Below, piece after piece: positions 44,016 through 53,001 of a stretch of DNA of 64,000 nucleotides. The notes under the pieces were generated by a model. The model did not search any database, was not told the DNA's origin, and saw nothing but the letters and a program-made list of their open reading frames with translations. Positions within the stretch are counted from its first letter, which is position 1; every line of letters begins with the position of its first letter. A program made the position numbers and the translations under genes. This DNA is from an uncultured Bacteroidales bacterium (GTDB lineage Bacteria > Bacteroidota > Bacteroidia > Bacteroidales > F082), in the NCBI GenBank assembly GCA_947307415.1, contig CAMZJA010000002.1:145416-209415 (forward strand), in the 5' to 3' direction.

Positions 44016-44774
44016 TTAATTGATTAACCAAGCCACTCCGCCGCTAATGACATAGAACTTCCCAAGGTTCTGGAAGTCCAAGTCGCCAGAAAGATCGAGT
44101 TGTACACGGCGCGACACCAACCAAGTGAGGCCAAACTGGGTCAAGTACTGGTTGCCTTCAGGATGGATGTAGTTGTAAGTCTCCACAAAGGTGCCAATGT
44201 GTTCCGTGATGTCGAAATAAACCCCAAAGCCCAAATAGGTTGTTGGCGAGGCCGTATCGCCATCCCATTCCGCTCCGACATTATAGCATATTCCCAACCA
44301 ATCGGTAAAGGTATGTTCAAACAAAAGGTGTAAAGATGGCGCCAGGTGAGCAGGAAGCAGTTCTTTTGTTCCAACATGGGGAGACTTCAACTCGGCCAAC
44401 ATTGAGATGGAAGGCAGATAGCCTGTGCCCTCGTAGAATCTTGTCTTCATCCCGATGGTGAGCGGAGCCAAGCCGAAAGAGGGCTCCATCGCTTGTCCGT
44501 CGTTCCACATCAGGAAATCCGTCCCGATGCGAAGCTCGGCGTTTTCAAAAAGGCCGAATCTCAGCAAAGTGTTATTGAGAGCGAGGGTGTGCGGCCCGTC
44601 TTTCATCGATTCATACCTCATTCCTGTTTCCCATTGCAGTTTGTACAACGGCATCACGTCGGTTCCAGTCAAGGCACCAGGACGGTCAGCGGAGATGGCA
44701 GGCAGTTCTTCTTGCGCATGGCAAAGACCGCAGATGAAAACCAAAGCTATCAAAAGGAGTCTTCTTGTCGTCAT
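44016..44774 (-). CDS. Outer-membrane protein, MetA-pathway/transporter-like barrel
   Basis: A 252-residue secreted barrel with signal peptide MTTRRLLLIALVFICGLCHA and the opening DRPGALTGTDVMPLYKLQWE. That opening is typical of the 'putative MetA-pathway of phenol degradation' outer-membrane family, which is generally a passive channel. The C-terminus FQNLGKFYVISGGVAWLIN is a final strand. Its start overlaps the stop of the Na/Pi cotransporter gene by 4 bp, so it may form an outer-membrane route for the same solute. That pairing is inferred from operon structure. Confidence 0.78.
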   Translation of the reverse strand: MTTRRLLLIALVFICGLCHAQEELPAISADRPGALTGTDVMPLYKLQWETGMRYESMKDGPHTLALNNTLLRFGLFENAELRIGTDFLMWNDGQAMEPSFGLAPLTIGMKTRFYEGTGYLPSISMLAELKSPHVGTKELLPAHLAPSLHLLFEHTFTDWLGICYNVGAEWDGDTASPTTYLGFGVYFDITEHIGTFVETYNYIHPEGNQYLTQFGLTWLVSRRVQLDLSGDLDFQNLGKFYVISGGVAWLIN

Positions 44775-46444
44775 TGTTTTATCGTATTTCCTACATTAAT
44801 CAGATGGTCAGCGATGCGTTCCGTATTTTTCGCCAAGGAAAGATATTCCGCTCCGACCTGTGGCGTGCATTCACCATTGACAAGTCGCTGGATGTGATTG
44901 CGTTCCATTCTTTTGGTCATGTTGTCGACTTCCTCTTCAATCATGTAAGCTCGCTCCAAAGCATTGTTGTCATTGTCGTGATAGGCTTGCTGGATTTCTT
45001 CATATAAGGCTTCGATATACCTTTCCATCTGCCGAATCTCTTTCACTGCTTTCGCTGAAAAAGAAGCGTTTTGTGCTTTTAGGCTCTCTGCATATTCCAC
45101 GATATTCTCGGCATAGTCGCCAATGCGTTCCAAGTCGCTCACACTACGGATGCTTGCGCTCAAAAATTGGTTGTCATACTTGCCGAGCGGCTTGTCCGAC
45201 AAGAGCACCATATAGCGCAACAACTCACTATTGAGGTAATTGAGCTCTTGCTCGGTCTTGGCAAACTTTTCAGCTTCGCTGAAATCCATAGTGGTAACAA
45301 TATTGACCGACCGCTTGAAGTTTTCTATTGCCAAAGCCGCCATGTTTTCAATCTCCGCTTTCAGTTGTCTCACAGCCAAAGCGGGGGTCGCCAACATCGA
45401 ATCGTCAAGGAAATGCAGGTGGAACTTGTCGTCCCTATGGTCGTAAACATGTTCTGGAATGATGCGGCATACCAAGCGAACCAATGCTTCGGTAAGAGGC
45501 AGGGCCACCAATGTGGTGCATACGTTGAAAACCGTGTGGAACATGGCCAACTGCACCTGCGGCGTGTGTGGAAACAGGACTTCAAACACTTTTCCGAAGC
45601 TCCAATCCCCTTGGGTGAAAAGATGTAGCAGCACAGCGATAAGCAGGAAAAACACCACACCCATCACGTTGAAAAACAGATGGATGAGTGCCGTTCGTTT
45701 GGCATTCCGTCCACTGGTCATGCCTGCCATGATGGCCACCACGCACGAGCCAATGTTGGAACCCATGGTGAGGTAGATGCCTTGGTTGAGCGAGAGCAGC
45801 CCCGCTACGACCATCGTGATGGCAATGGAGGTGAGTACCGAAGAACTTTGGATGATGGCGGTGAGCAATGCCCCCAAGAACACAATCAGCAGCGGGTTTT
45901 TGATGCTGGCGAGGAATTGTTTCACCGAATCGAGTGCAGCGAAATCGTCCATGGCGTTCGACATCATGCCGAGACCTACGAACAGGATGCCGAAGCCTGT
46001 CAAGATGCCGCCTGTGTGCTTCCACGACTCACGTTTGGCGAACATCAGGATAAAGGCACCAACACCTGCAAGGGCTGAAAACAGAACCGTTGTAGAAATT
46101 CCATTTCCTCCGAACATGCCCAAGGCCACCAACTGTGCCGTTACGGTAGTGCCGATGTTGGCGCCATAAATTACCGTGGCAGCTTGCGTCAGCGACATGA
46201 TGCCGACATTTACGAAGCCGATGACCATAACTGTGACGGCTCCCGAGCTCTGGATGGCCGCTGTGCCGAGGGCACCGATGCCTACACCCGTCCATTTGCT
46301 CCCGCCCACACGGGCAAAGAGCTGCTTCAACCGCTTGCTGCCCGCACTTTCAAGATGCGAGCTCATCAGGTGGCAAGCCATCAGGAAAACGCCGATGCCC
46401 GCCATCAGGGTTAGGATTGCAGTAAGAATACTGATTGCATTCAT
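44771..46444 (-). CDS. Na/phosphate cotransporter with C-terminal PhoU-like domain
   Basis: A 557-residue protein. The two Na/Pi-II repeats each contain a QSS motif (GTAAIQSSGAVTVMVIGF and ALLTAIIQSSSVLTSIAITM) within eight to nine membrane helices over residues 1-310. The remaining ~230 residues form a PhoU-like helical bundle (SVSDLERIGDYAENIVEYAE, AKNTERIADHLINVGNTIKQ) that likely regulates transport. It imports phosphate with sodium. Two strong hairpins just upstream (46464-46573) suggest transcript-level control. Confidence 0.93.
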   Translation of the reverse strand: MNAISILTAILTLMAGIGVFLMACHLMSSHLESAGSKRLKQLFARVGGSKWTGVGIGALGTAAIQSSGAVTVMVIGFVNVGIMSLTQAATVIYGANIGTTVTAQLVALGMFGGNGISTTVLFSALAGVGAFILMFAKRESWKHTGGILTGFGILFVGLGMMSNAMDDFAALDSVKQFLASIKNPLLIVFLGALLTAIIQSSSVLTSIAITMVVAGLLSLNQGIYLTMGSNIGSCVVAIMAGMTSGRNAKRTALIHLFFNVMGVVFFLLIAVLLHLFTQGDWSFGKVFEVLFPHTPQVQLAMFHTVFNVCTTLVALPLTEALVRLVCRIIPEHVYDHRDDKFHLHFLDDSMLATPALAVRQLKAEIENMAALAIENFKRSVNIVTTMDFSEAEKFAKTEQELNYLNSELLRYMVLLSDKPLGKYDNQFLSASIRSVSDLERIGDYAENIVEYAESLKAQNASFSAKAVKEIRQMERYIEALYEEIQQAYHDNDNNALERAYMIEEEVDNMTKRMERNHIQRLVNGECTPQVGAEYLSLAKNTERIADHLINVGNTIKQ

Positions 46445-46932
46445 AAGATTGTTGTTTGGAAAATGGAACGCGACCCAACTTCAGGCCGCGTTCCGGCGTT
46501 ATGAAGAATTTGAGTTAAAAATGATGTGTACGGAACAAAAAAAGTGGCATGGAACAAATCCACGCCACTTTTCATGATTGACAAAAGGGTATAGTTATGG
46601 CTGTCGGAGAAGTTGTTTCGGGGCGAGTAACGTCTTACCTGTCCTCTCAGCAAAGCCTGTGAACACTTGCCTCCCTCTGTCTTTTGGCCAATGGTTTCAA
46701 GCGTCGGGATGGATGCCCAAGCCTTGTTTTCAACAAAGGAAATGTTGACTGCTTCATCGTCATCATCATCCAAATCAAAGTCATCAGCAACAACAGCCAT
46801 GCACGTTGAAGATGCCGTTTGTATGAGAAGTTGTTGAGGGTCGCCATATTCATCGGCAACAAGGCACACCATCACCATACTCATCAAGACGAGCATGAAA
46901 ACGGAGCCATATTTCCTTAATACCTCAAACAT
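46441..46932 (-). CDS. Hypothetical small exported protein, uncertain C-terminus
   Basis: A 163-codon frame starting MFEVLRKYGSVFMLVLMSMV, with an N-terminal membrane/signal segment and an acidic stretch ADDFDLDDDDDEAVNIS. The first ~95 residues read like a real protein. The last ~65 (RYSPRNNFSDSHNYTLL and after) look non-coding and lie across a terminator-like hairpin at 46538-46573. The 4-bp overlap with the Na/Pi gene may be accidental. A shorter real gene with a frameshift, or a leader region, is equally possible. Confidence 0.35.
   Translation of the reverse strand: MFEVLRKYGSVFMLVLMSMVMVCLVADEYGDPQQLLIQTASSTCMAVVADDFDLDDDDDEAVNISFVENKAWASIPTLETIGQKTEGGKCSQALLRGQVRRYSPRNNFSDSHNYTLLSIMKSGVDLFHATFFVPYTSFLTQILHNAGTRPEVGSRSIFQTTIL
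46464..46573 (-). promoter_or_regulatory. Two hairpins upstream of the Na/Pi cotransporter, possible attenuator
   Basis: On the minus strand AAAAGTGGCGTGGA and TCCATGCCACTTTT (46573-46538) form a stem with one mismatch, followed by a run of seven T, the form of an intrinsic terminator. Closer to the start codon GGAACGCG (46471-46464 region) pairs perfectly with CGCGTTCC (46486-46493). The first could end transcription before the transporter unless read through. Confidence 0.5.
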
Positions 46933-47055
46933 GGAGATAATTGTGTCTTTTTTTGTTTTAATTAACGGCGGTTTTGGCTGTTTATTGCTTTGAAGACTAA
47001 AGAATCCGCCCCTAGGCCTTCGCCCGAATTGCGGATTATATACATAGTCGGAGAT

Positions 47056-47592
47056 TTACACGTTTTTCCCCATTTCGTATGCCTCCTGCAATTTGCCGTT
47101 GCCCTCAATGTCTCGTGGCATGGTCACTCCGCCGCAGAAGAGCGTACTGGCGAGGCGGCTCTTGGGATAGCAGTCAATCCAGCCGGTGAGACCGCCCTCG
47201 GCGCGCTTCGGCACGAACTCCTCGTTCTCGGCAGCTGTGGTCAGCAGATAGACGTCGCGGAACTTGTAATCCTTGGGGTACATCGCGTTCATGCGGTCGA
47301 TGAGGGTCTTCATCTGGCCACTCATCTCGTAGTAATAGATGGGCGTGGCCCAGCAGACCACATCGGCGTTGAGCACGCTCTCCATGATGGCCGGCACATC
47401 GTCCTTGATGACGCACGCTCCCGTCTTTTGGCACGACAGACAGCCGATGCAAAACTTGATTTCCTTGCCTCGCAGCGAGACAAACTCCACTTGATGCCCA
47501 GCGGCTTCCGCGCCCTTGGCAAATTGCTCTGCCATCGCATGGCTGTTCGAGCCCGGACGGAGACTGGTTGAGATTACGATGACTTTTTTCAT
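47056..47592 (-). CDS. Flavodoxin-family NAD(P)H-dependent FMN reductase
   Basis: A 178-residue flavoprotein of the WrbA/multimeric-flavodoxin group. It has the FMN phosphate loop [17 protein letters not shown], a Cys-x2-Cys-x4-Cys cluster in [19 protein letters not shown], and [20 protein letters not shown]. The Cys pattern is common in anaerobe iron-sulfur flavoproteins and suggests a redox site. Start and stop overlap with the Vat-like gene by 4 bp (ATGA), so they are co-translated. Confidence 0.88.
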   Translation of the reverse strand: MKKVIVISTSLRPGSNSHAMAEQFAKGAEAAGHQVEFVSLRGKEIKFCIGCLSCQKTGACVIKDDVPAIMESVLNADVVCWATPIYYYEMSGQMKTLIDRMNAMYPKDYKFRDVYLLTTAAENEEFVPKRAEGGLTGWIDCYPKSRLASTLFCGGVTMPRDIEGNGKLQEAYEMGKNV

Positions 47593-48233
47593 GTTTTTAC
47601 CTTTCTGATTAACGATAGATTACCACTTGACAAGGCCTCGAAATTGGCCTCAATTTTCTCGATGTCCCAATCCCACCATTTCAGTTGCAGCAGATAGGCG
47701 ATGAATTCGTCGTCAAAACGCATCCTGACCACTCGGCAGGGATTTCCCACGGCAACAGCGTATGGAGGAATGTCTGAGGCAACAACAGAGTTGGCTCCGA
47801 TAATTGCTCCGTCACCTATATGGACACCTGGCATGATGGTAACATGCTGGCCAATCCAAACGTCATTGCCCACAACGGTATCGCCTTTCAGAGGCAATTC
47901 ATCTTTCACTGGAGCAATGGCGCTGCCCCAGTCACCGCCTATGACATAAAACGGATAAGTCGTCACGCCGTCCATCCTGTGGTTGGCACCATTCATCACA
48001 AACTCCACACCTTTGGCGATAGCGCAAAACTTGCCGATAATCAGCCGGTCGCCAATGAAGTCGTAGAAATGAGTGACATGCTTCTCGAACTGGTCGGCAC
48101 CATCCACGTCATCGTAATAGGTATAGTCGCCGATGATGATACGCGGGCTCTTCACCACATTCTTGATGAAGCAGAGGCTCGGGATGTTGGGATTCGGGAA
48201 AGCCTCGTTGGGGTTAGGTCGGTTTTTTATCAT
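47589..48233 (-). CDS. Vat/CatB-related xenobiotic O-acetyltransferase
   Basis: A 214-residue hexapeptide acetyltransferase. [19 protein letters not shown], the substrate loop and active-site [18 protein letters not shown] with catalytic His, [20 protein letters not shown] and [20 protein letters not shown] are all characteristic of Vat streptogramin-A acetyltransferases and CatB enzymes. Chromosomal relatives often have unknown natural substrates, so resistance is possible but not proven. It precedes the FMN reductase with a 4-bp overlap. Confidence 0.85.
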   Translation of the reverse strand: MIKNRPNPNEAFPNPNIPSLCFIKNVVKSPRIIIGDYTYYDDVDGADQFEKHVTHFYDFIGDRLIIGKFCAIAKGVEFVMNGANHRMDGVTTYPFYVIGGDWGSAIAPVKDELPLKGDTVVGNDVWIGQHVTIMPGVHIGDGAIIGANSVVASDIPPYAVAVGNPCRVVRMRFDDEFIAYLLQLKWWDWDIEKIEANFEALSSGNLSLIRKVKT

Positions 48234-48254
48234 TGCTATAGATTAAAATGGATC

Positions 48255-48437
48255 CTATTTGTTCATCATTGGCTTTAAAACCAGAAAATAGATAGCTAAC
48301 ATAAAACTACCGATTGCAATGAGAATCATTGGGGTTTTCTTGCGGGTTTCATTCTTTCTGTCAATAAAAGTCCACATCCCACCAATGACTAACAAAACCA
48401 GTTGAACAATCATCCAAATATAAATGAAAACTCTCAT
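48255..48437 (-). CDS. Small two-helix membrane protein
   Basis: A 60-residue protein with helices IYIWMIVQLVLLVIGGMWTF and TPMILIAIGSFMLAIYFLVL separated by the charged loop DRKNETRKK. No family was recognised. It is 21 bp upstream of the Vat-like gene on the same strand. Confidence 0.6.
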   Translation of the reverse strand: MRVFIYIWMIVQLVLLVIGGMWTFIDRKNETRKKTPMILIAIGSFMLAIYFLVLKPMMNK

Positions 48438-48518
48438 ATCTTAATAATTTTATTTCTATTTACCCACTTCCTGCAAAGATATAAAAATGTTTTAATTATC
48501 CTTATATAATCTTGACAT

Positions 48519-48893
48519 TTAATCTTCTTTTTTTGCATCAGGCACCGCAAAAATGACTACCAGAACGCCTGTGGCGCCGGCGATGGGGACAATGACTCGG
48601 GCTACTGAGCCTTGTGGAATAAAGACGAAAACGGAAAGCAATACCATCGCCGTCATGATACCGCAAGCGCTGGCTTTTTGCGCGATGGTCATTCCGCCAC
48701 GACGGTGATAGCTGCGGATGTAAGTGCCGAGCCACGACTTCAAAAGCCAGTCCTGCAACCGTTGCGATGAGCGATAGAAACACCATGAAGCCAGCAAAAG
48801 AAATGGCGTGGTAGGCAGTCCCGGCACCACTACGCCCAAGGCTCCAAGACCCGTACAAAGCAGTCCCAATGCTATTAGCAATGATTTTTTCAT
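48519..48893 (-). CDS. YbaN family (DUF454) inner-membrane protein
   Basis: A 124-residue protein with the DUF454 signature LGVVVPGLPTTPFLLLASWC followed by a basic amphipathic region (RSSQRLQDWLLKSWLGTYIR) and two C-terminal membrane segments. Members are small conserved inner-membrane proteins without a firm function. It lies 9 bp after the membrane protein at 48903 and belongs to the same minus-strand run. Confidence 0.88.
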   Translation of the reverse strand: MKKSLLIALGLLCTGLGALGVVVPGLPTTPFLLLASWCFYRSSQRLQDWLLKSWLGTYIRSYHRRGGMTIAQKASACGIMTAMVLLSVFVFIPQGSVARVIVPIAGATGVLVVIFAVPDAKKED

Positions 48894-48902
48894 GCTATCT
48901 AT

Positions 48903-49400
48903 TTAACATATTAACCACGAATAAATTCCTGCTCCGATAAGGCAAGGTATCAGTCCTATTAGCATACCCCAGCAGGATTGAATGAAGTGATATTTCTTTT
49001 GGTGATAAGCTTCCTCCATATGTTCCGTGCCAGGAAGACGAACCTTTTTTATATTCGCAAACAAAACCCAGTCCAAGAAAAAGCAGTCGTACCAGTCGAT
49101 GAAAAGCCATATTCCATAGCCCACTCCTAACGCCGACCAGAAATCATAAGCACCAGCCAACTTAACCACTACAAGTAACAGAGCGAGTGCGATGAGTAGT
49201 GCCATTCCTTTCTTCAATAAAACTGTCGGAGTGAAAAATTTTGATGGTATGCGCTCGTGGGTTTTGAAATACTCTTCTTGAATATCCTCAGGATAGTCGG
49301 CAATCCACCACACAGGATTTTTAATCAGCGGAATCAGAATCATTGCCGTAAAAGCCGCCGTCAGGATTATTGTTTCGATGATTATTATTGTCCAGTTCAT
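48903..49400 (-). CDS. Four-helix membrane protein of unknown function
   Basis: A 165-residue protein from ATG 49400, chosen because it starts 2 bp after the nitroreductase stop. Membrane segments are at [60 protein letters not shown] and CWGMLIGLIPCLIGAGIYSW. The loop ADYPEDIQEEYFKTHERIPS is a useful fingerprint. Its first 26 nt are repeated exactly at the start of 43661-43963. No function can be assigned. Confidence 0.75.
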   Translation of the reverse strand: MNWTIIIIETIILTAAFTAMILIPLIKNPVWWIADYPEDIQEEYFKTHERIPSKFFTPTVLLKKGMALLIALALLLVVVKLAGAYDFWSALGVGYGIWLFIDWYDCFFLDWVLFANIKKVRLPGTEHMEEAYHQKKYHFIQSCWGMLIGLIPCLIGAGIYSWLIC

Positions 49401-49402
49401 AT

Positions 49403-50089
49403 CTACATCCACTCAAAATAATCTTTACCAGCACCGATTTCGAAATGACACTTTGCGATGCCGAGGTCTATTGGTGCGTAGCCGTTGAACATTGTGAATC
49501 GGGTTCTTGCTTCGACTTTGTTGCCGTCGTGGAGGATAAACTCGAATTTCTGCTGGTTGATGGCTGTTGGTGCTAAAAGCGCCGCCTTCATACCTTTCAC
49601 GAACCAATCGGGATAAGCTTCTTGAGTGCTTCTGCCGTCTTTGCAAAACTCTTCAAAACCCTTTTTCTGGGAATGTTGAACTCCTTGATTTGCTCCGTAG
49701 CCGAGAGATACAACACAAATCAGTTTTTCATCAGTCCGCACTTCGTATTTATCTGGTTGCTTGCGGAATGTCAGACCAACCCAACATGTGTTTAGACCGA
49801 GAGTTTGGGCAAGCAGCACTACCTTTTCGCCGTAATATCCGAGATTCACATCGTCGCCTTTCTTGCAAATCATGGCGATATAGTTGCTTATGCCTGAGAA
49901 TTTGCCGTATTTAGCGAGTCCACCAGCGAAGGCGTTAGGCTCATTGGTTACGAGTTGGATATGCAGATTTCCTTGACGGTTGCATTCGTCGATTAGATCT
50001 TGAAGCTGTTTGATCTTCTCTGCCTCAATGGGTTTGTCGATGTATTGTCTCACACTATGGCGAGCGATAATGGCTTCTTCGAGTGTCAT
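49403..50089 (-). CDS. Nitroreductase family protein
   Basis: A 228-residue FMN-dependent oxidoreductase. IIARHSVRQYIDKPIEAEKI contains the Arg-x-Ser-x-Arg FMN phosphate site, and GEKVVLLAQTLGLNTCWVGL and a C-terminal KCHFEIG motif are typical of NfsB-like proteins of anaerobes. It lies 6 bp from the cupin gene and 2 bp from the membrane-protein gene, in one operon. Substrates are likely quinones or nitro compounds. Confidence 0.9.
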   Translation of the reverse strand: MTLEEAIIARHSVRQYIDKPIEAEKIKQLQDLIDECNRQGNLHIQLVTNEPNAFAGGLAKYGKFSGISNYIAMICKKGDDVNLGYYGEKVVLLAQTLGLNTCWVGLTFRKQPDKYEVRTDEKLICVVSLGYGANQGVQHSQKKGFEEFCKDGRSTQEAYPDWFVKGMKAALLAPTAINQQKFEFILHDGNKVEARTRFTMFNGYAPIDLGIAKCHFEIGAGKDYFEWM

Positions 50090-50095
50090 TTTTTA

Positions 50096-50551
50096 TTATT
50101 CTTTTGTTAACCTCTCAATCAATTCTTTATGCTGCGAATATAGCTGAAGAAGATTTGATTTCTTTGCCAATTCAAAGTTTTCAAAGCTGAAAGCGGGTCC
50201 GACAGCACATCCAACGAGGCAAAATCCCTGCTTCGATGTAATTTCAGCAGCAAACCATTGCTCAGGCATGATGACAACCTGCATTTCATGATCTGTTGAA
50301 AGCTTATGTATGCTGAGTTTGCCGTCTTCATCAATCACATAAATATTAAGTGGCTCGCCGTCATGATAATACCAGATTTCAACCACGCCATGAAGTCTGT
50401 GAAATACTGAGATATCGTTGGCGGTAAGCATATAATAAATGGTTGATATATCCTTCTTCCCTGTTGTATCATTACCGTAAAGCTGACGATAATAACCACC
50501 TTCGGGATGAGGAAGAAGCCCGAGTTTTTCGATATAGTTGTTTATTGTCAT
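50096..50551 (-). CDS. DUF985 (cupin_5) family protein
   Basis: A 151-residue small cupin. LGLLPHPEGGYYRQLYGND is the family opening, and SVFHRLHGVVEIWYYHDGEP and MPEQWFAAEI supply the metal-binding His/Glu pattern. DUF985 members resemble sugar or small-molecule binding cupins with no settled function. A 4-bp overlap with the upstream helical-repeat gene indicates translational coupling. Confidence 0.9.
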   Translation of the reverse strand: MTINNYIEKLGLLPHPEGGYYRQLYGNDTTGKKDISTIYYMLTANDISVFHRLHGVVEIWYYHDGEPLNIYVIDEDGKLSIHKLSTDHEMQVVIMPEQWFAAEITSKQGFCLVGCAVGPAFSFENFELAKKSNLLQLYSQHKELIERLTKE

Positions 50552-51075
50552 TTGTATTGATATTTCCCGCTGAGGATTTTTGCTCTTAATCCTTTCACGG
50601 CTGGTTTGTAATATGAGATTTCCATTGCTTCGATAATCCTTTTAAACTCTTCCTTCAGCTCGGGATAGAAACTGCACATACGATAAGCGAGTTTCATGCT
50701 GAGAGTTTGTATGCCCGGCAATTCATCTCCAGCTACCATGTGATCCAAGCAGAAGTCGAGAAAATCAGTCCGCAGGTTGTCTTCAGTCAGCTCCATACGC
50801 TCGATAATGCTCAAAGTCAACCGCCGTACAGATGAGTTCTCGGTGTGCATGGCTTGATTTATGAGTTCGTCGAGCAAAACCTGAAGTTGTGACAGTTCTT
50901 TATCGGTAGCCTTGGTCAATCCCCACAAAGCACTTCTGGCGACACGGTAATCTGAATCGAAGGCATATTGTTTCGTAAAGCCAAGGAAATCGCCACTGGA
51001 TTTAATCTCATGGTAAATCTCCATTGCGCCGCCTTCGCTGAACGTTTGTCTCAGTCTATCGCTCGTTATCGCCAT
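50548..51075 (-). CDS. Helical-repeat (HEAT-like) hypothetical protein
   Basis: A 175-residue all-helical protein (MAITSDRLRQTFSEGGAMEI, SDYRVARSALWGLTKATDKE, SVRRLTLSIIERMELTEDNL). The ~40-residue spacing of these helices suggests HEAT-like or DNA-alkylation-repeat-like packing. An in-frame extension to 51150 is rejected, because it crosses an intrinsic terminator at 51124-51150. It is the first gene of the run down to the DUF454 gene. Confidence 0.7.
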   Translation of the reverse strand: MAITSDRLRQTFSEGGAMEIYHEIKSSGDFLGFTKQYAFDSDYRVARSALWGLTKATDKELSQLQVLLDELINQAMHTENSSVRRLTLSIIERMELTEDNLRTDFLDFCLDHMVAGDELPGIQTLSMKLAYRMCSFYPELKEEFKRIIEAMEISYYKPAVKGLRAKILSGKYQYK

Positions 51076-51123
51076 TCCTAGATTATTTTCCTGCAAAGAT
51101 AATGCTTTTTTCGGGAAGAGCAA

Positions 51124-51150
51124 CAAAAAAGCCCACCGGGAAGTGGGCAT
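51124..51150 (-). terminator. Intrinsic terminator of the EamA transporter gene
   Basis: GCCCAC and GTGGGC pair around CGGGAA, with six A on the plus strand giving six U on the minus transcript. It ends transcription from the gene at 51238-52119. Confidence 0.85.
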
Positions 51151-51237
51151 GTCGTAAAAATAACAATTATATACGATATAATACTATTTTAGCACGTCGC
51201 TTTTCCGGTTCATTTCCTTTTTTTATTGTATTTCTCT

Positions 51238-52119
51238 TTAACTTTTTACCTTCAATTTCGACCAGGTTTGAAGCATCACCGATATGATGATGAGTGCGAT
51301 GCCGAGGATAAACGAGAAGTTCAGCTCCTGGTATTCGTTGAAAATAATCATGGCGATAATGATGCTGTAAACCGGTTCCAGATTGTATGTGAGGTTGACC
51401 GTGAAGGCGTCAATCTTTTGTAAAACAATGATTTGCAGCAGACAGAGGCCGATGGTGCAGACGACAACCATAAACGCCATATATGGATAATCCAAGCCGG
51501 AAAGAAACAGCTTGTCGACAGGCAGGAAATGGTTGTAAATCGGGAAAATGGCAGTGAGGACTACCAGACCGCCGACCATCTCCCAGAAGAGCATGTTTTT
51601 GGCTTCATAACGCTTTCCGACATGCTGGTTGGCGATGGCGAACAAGGCGTATAATGCCGATGATATTATTCCGAAGGCGATGCCCAAACGATAGCGTGTG
51701 TCGAAATGGAAGATGAGATAAACGCCGCATACCGTGAGGATGCTGAACAGGAATTCTGTTATTGAAAAACGGTGTTTGTTGATTATAGGCTCAAACAATG
51801 CCGTGAAGAAGCCCACCAACGAGAAGCAGACCACGCCGATAGAGACGTTCGACGCCTTGATGCTGGCGTAGAAAAATATCCAATGCAGACACAGCAACAC
51901 CCCGACGCCGCCCATCTGGGCTATGTCTTTGAAGCTGTAACGTTGCAGCTCTTTTCTGAAAAGAAGAAACAGTGCCATCAAAACCGCAGCCCACGCCATG
52001 CGATGCCATACCAGCACCGCGGAGTCGAGCTCGATGAGCCGCCCAAGCACCCCGGTAAAACCTGCAATGAATACTGACAGATGCAGAAGTAGGAAGCCTT
52101 TGTTGTCTTTTTGAGTCAC
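51238..52119 (-). CDS. EamA/DMT-family transporter
   Basis: A 293-residue ten-helix metabolite exporter with two EamA repeats (FLLLHLSVFIAGFTGVLGRL in the first, IASSALYALFAIANQHVGKR in the second). A longer frame to 52272 would overlap the PhzF gene by about 150 bp. The GTG at 52119 (VTQKDNKGFLLL) begins 4 bp after the PhzF stop and is preferred. The substrate is unknown. The transcript ends at the hairpin at 51124. Confidence 0.85.
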   Translation of the reverse strand: MTQKDNKGFLLLHLSVFIAGFTGVLGRLIELDSAVLVWHRMAWAAVLMALFLLFRKELQRYSFKDIAQMGGVGVLLCLHWIFFYASIKASNVSIGVVCFSLVGFFTALFEPIINKHRFSITEFLFSILTVCGVYLIFHFDTRYRLGIAFGIISSALYALFAIANQHVGKRYEAKNMLFWEMVGGLVVLTAIFPIYNHFLPVDKLFLSGLDYPYMAFMVVVCTIGLCLLQIIVLQKIDAFTVNLTYNLEPVYSIIIAMIIFNEYQELNFSFILGIALIIISVMLQTWSKLKVKS

Positions 52120-52123
52120 TATC

Positions 52124-52993
52124 CTAAAAGTTTCTGCAAAGATATGAAAAATTTCCTTCAGCAACAATAGCTGCGGTGCCGCCGACGAAGATGTTTCCAT
52201 CTGGTTGGATGCGGGTGGCGATGACCGAAGGCCGTCCCATTGCCTCGCCTTGGATGAAGGTGCATTCAGCATCTGAGGCGAGGTATCCGTTTTGTTGCAA
52301 ATAATAAGTCAGCGAAGCGTTGGCAGTGCCTGTGGCCGATTCCTCAGGAATGTCGTACAATGGAGCAAAGTCACGAACATGGGCGGTATAGCCGTCGTTG
52401 TCGAAAGCGAAGACATGGAAACTCACGGCATCGTATTTCTTTGTGATTTCGGCAATGGCCTCCATGTCGGGTTGCAGCGACTGCAATGTTGTTACATCGG
52501 GCAGTGGAATCATGAGATCGGGGAGGCCTGTAGAGACAATTTGAATTGGAAAGTTTAGAGTTTTGAGTTTGAAGTTTGGAGTTGTGATTATTCCTAAAGC
52601 TCTGTAAACTTCCGCGGTTTCAGAGATGGTTGCCACTATGCGCGGCTTTGCCATCTGCATCAGCACTTTTTCACCGGCTTCGACAGTAATGTCGCCAGCT
52701 TTAGTGTGGCAGAGACATTGCCCCGATGCCAGCCCTTTCTTATGAAGCAGTAAAAACGAGGCTATGGTGGCGTGACCACATAACTCCACCTCGCCTTTAG
52801 GCGTGAAATAGCGGATGGTGAACTCATTATCGCCATCATGCCGCACGAAAGCCGTCTCCGAATAGTGCAACTCGGCGGCTATCTTCAGCATCAGCTCCTC
52901 TTTTGGAAAAGCACCCGATTCAAGCAGTACCACTCCAGCTGGATTTCCGCCTAAGGGCTTATCAGTGAAAGCATTAACGATGAAGTAGTTCAT
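52124..52993 (-). CDS. PhzF-family isomerase/epimerase
   Basis: A 289-residue protein with two-fold diaminopimelate-epimerase-like architecture. VNAFTDKPLGGNPAGVVLLE is the PhzF opening, LHYSETAFV carries the catalytic Glu, and GEVELCGHATIASFLLL and EESATGTANASLTYYLQ are the conserved loops. Most members are of unknown substrate. It is coupled to the EamA exporter, suggesting that the exporter handles a product of it. Confidence 0.92.
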   Translation of the reverse strand: MNYFIVNAFTDKPLGGNPAGVVLLESGAFPKEELMLKIAAELHYSETAFVRHDGDNEFTIRYFTPKGEVELCGHATIASFLLLHKKGLASGQCLCHTKAGDITVEAGEKVLMQMAKPRIVATISETAEVYRALGIITTPNFKLKTLNFPIQIVSTGLPDLMIPLPDVTTLQSLQPDMEAIAEITKKYDAVSFHVFAFDNDGYTAHVRDFAPLYDIPEESATGTANASLTYYLQQNGYLASDAECTFIQGEAMGRPSVIATRIQPDGNIFVGGTAAIVAEGNFSYLCRNF

Positions 52994-53001
52994 ATCATCA
53001 T

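Noticed and set aside
51076-51150. N-terminal extension of the HEAT-like protein
   Set aside because: It crosses a clear intrinsic terminator of the neighbouring gene.
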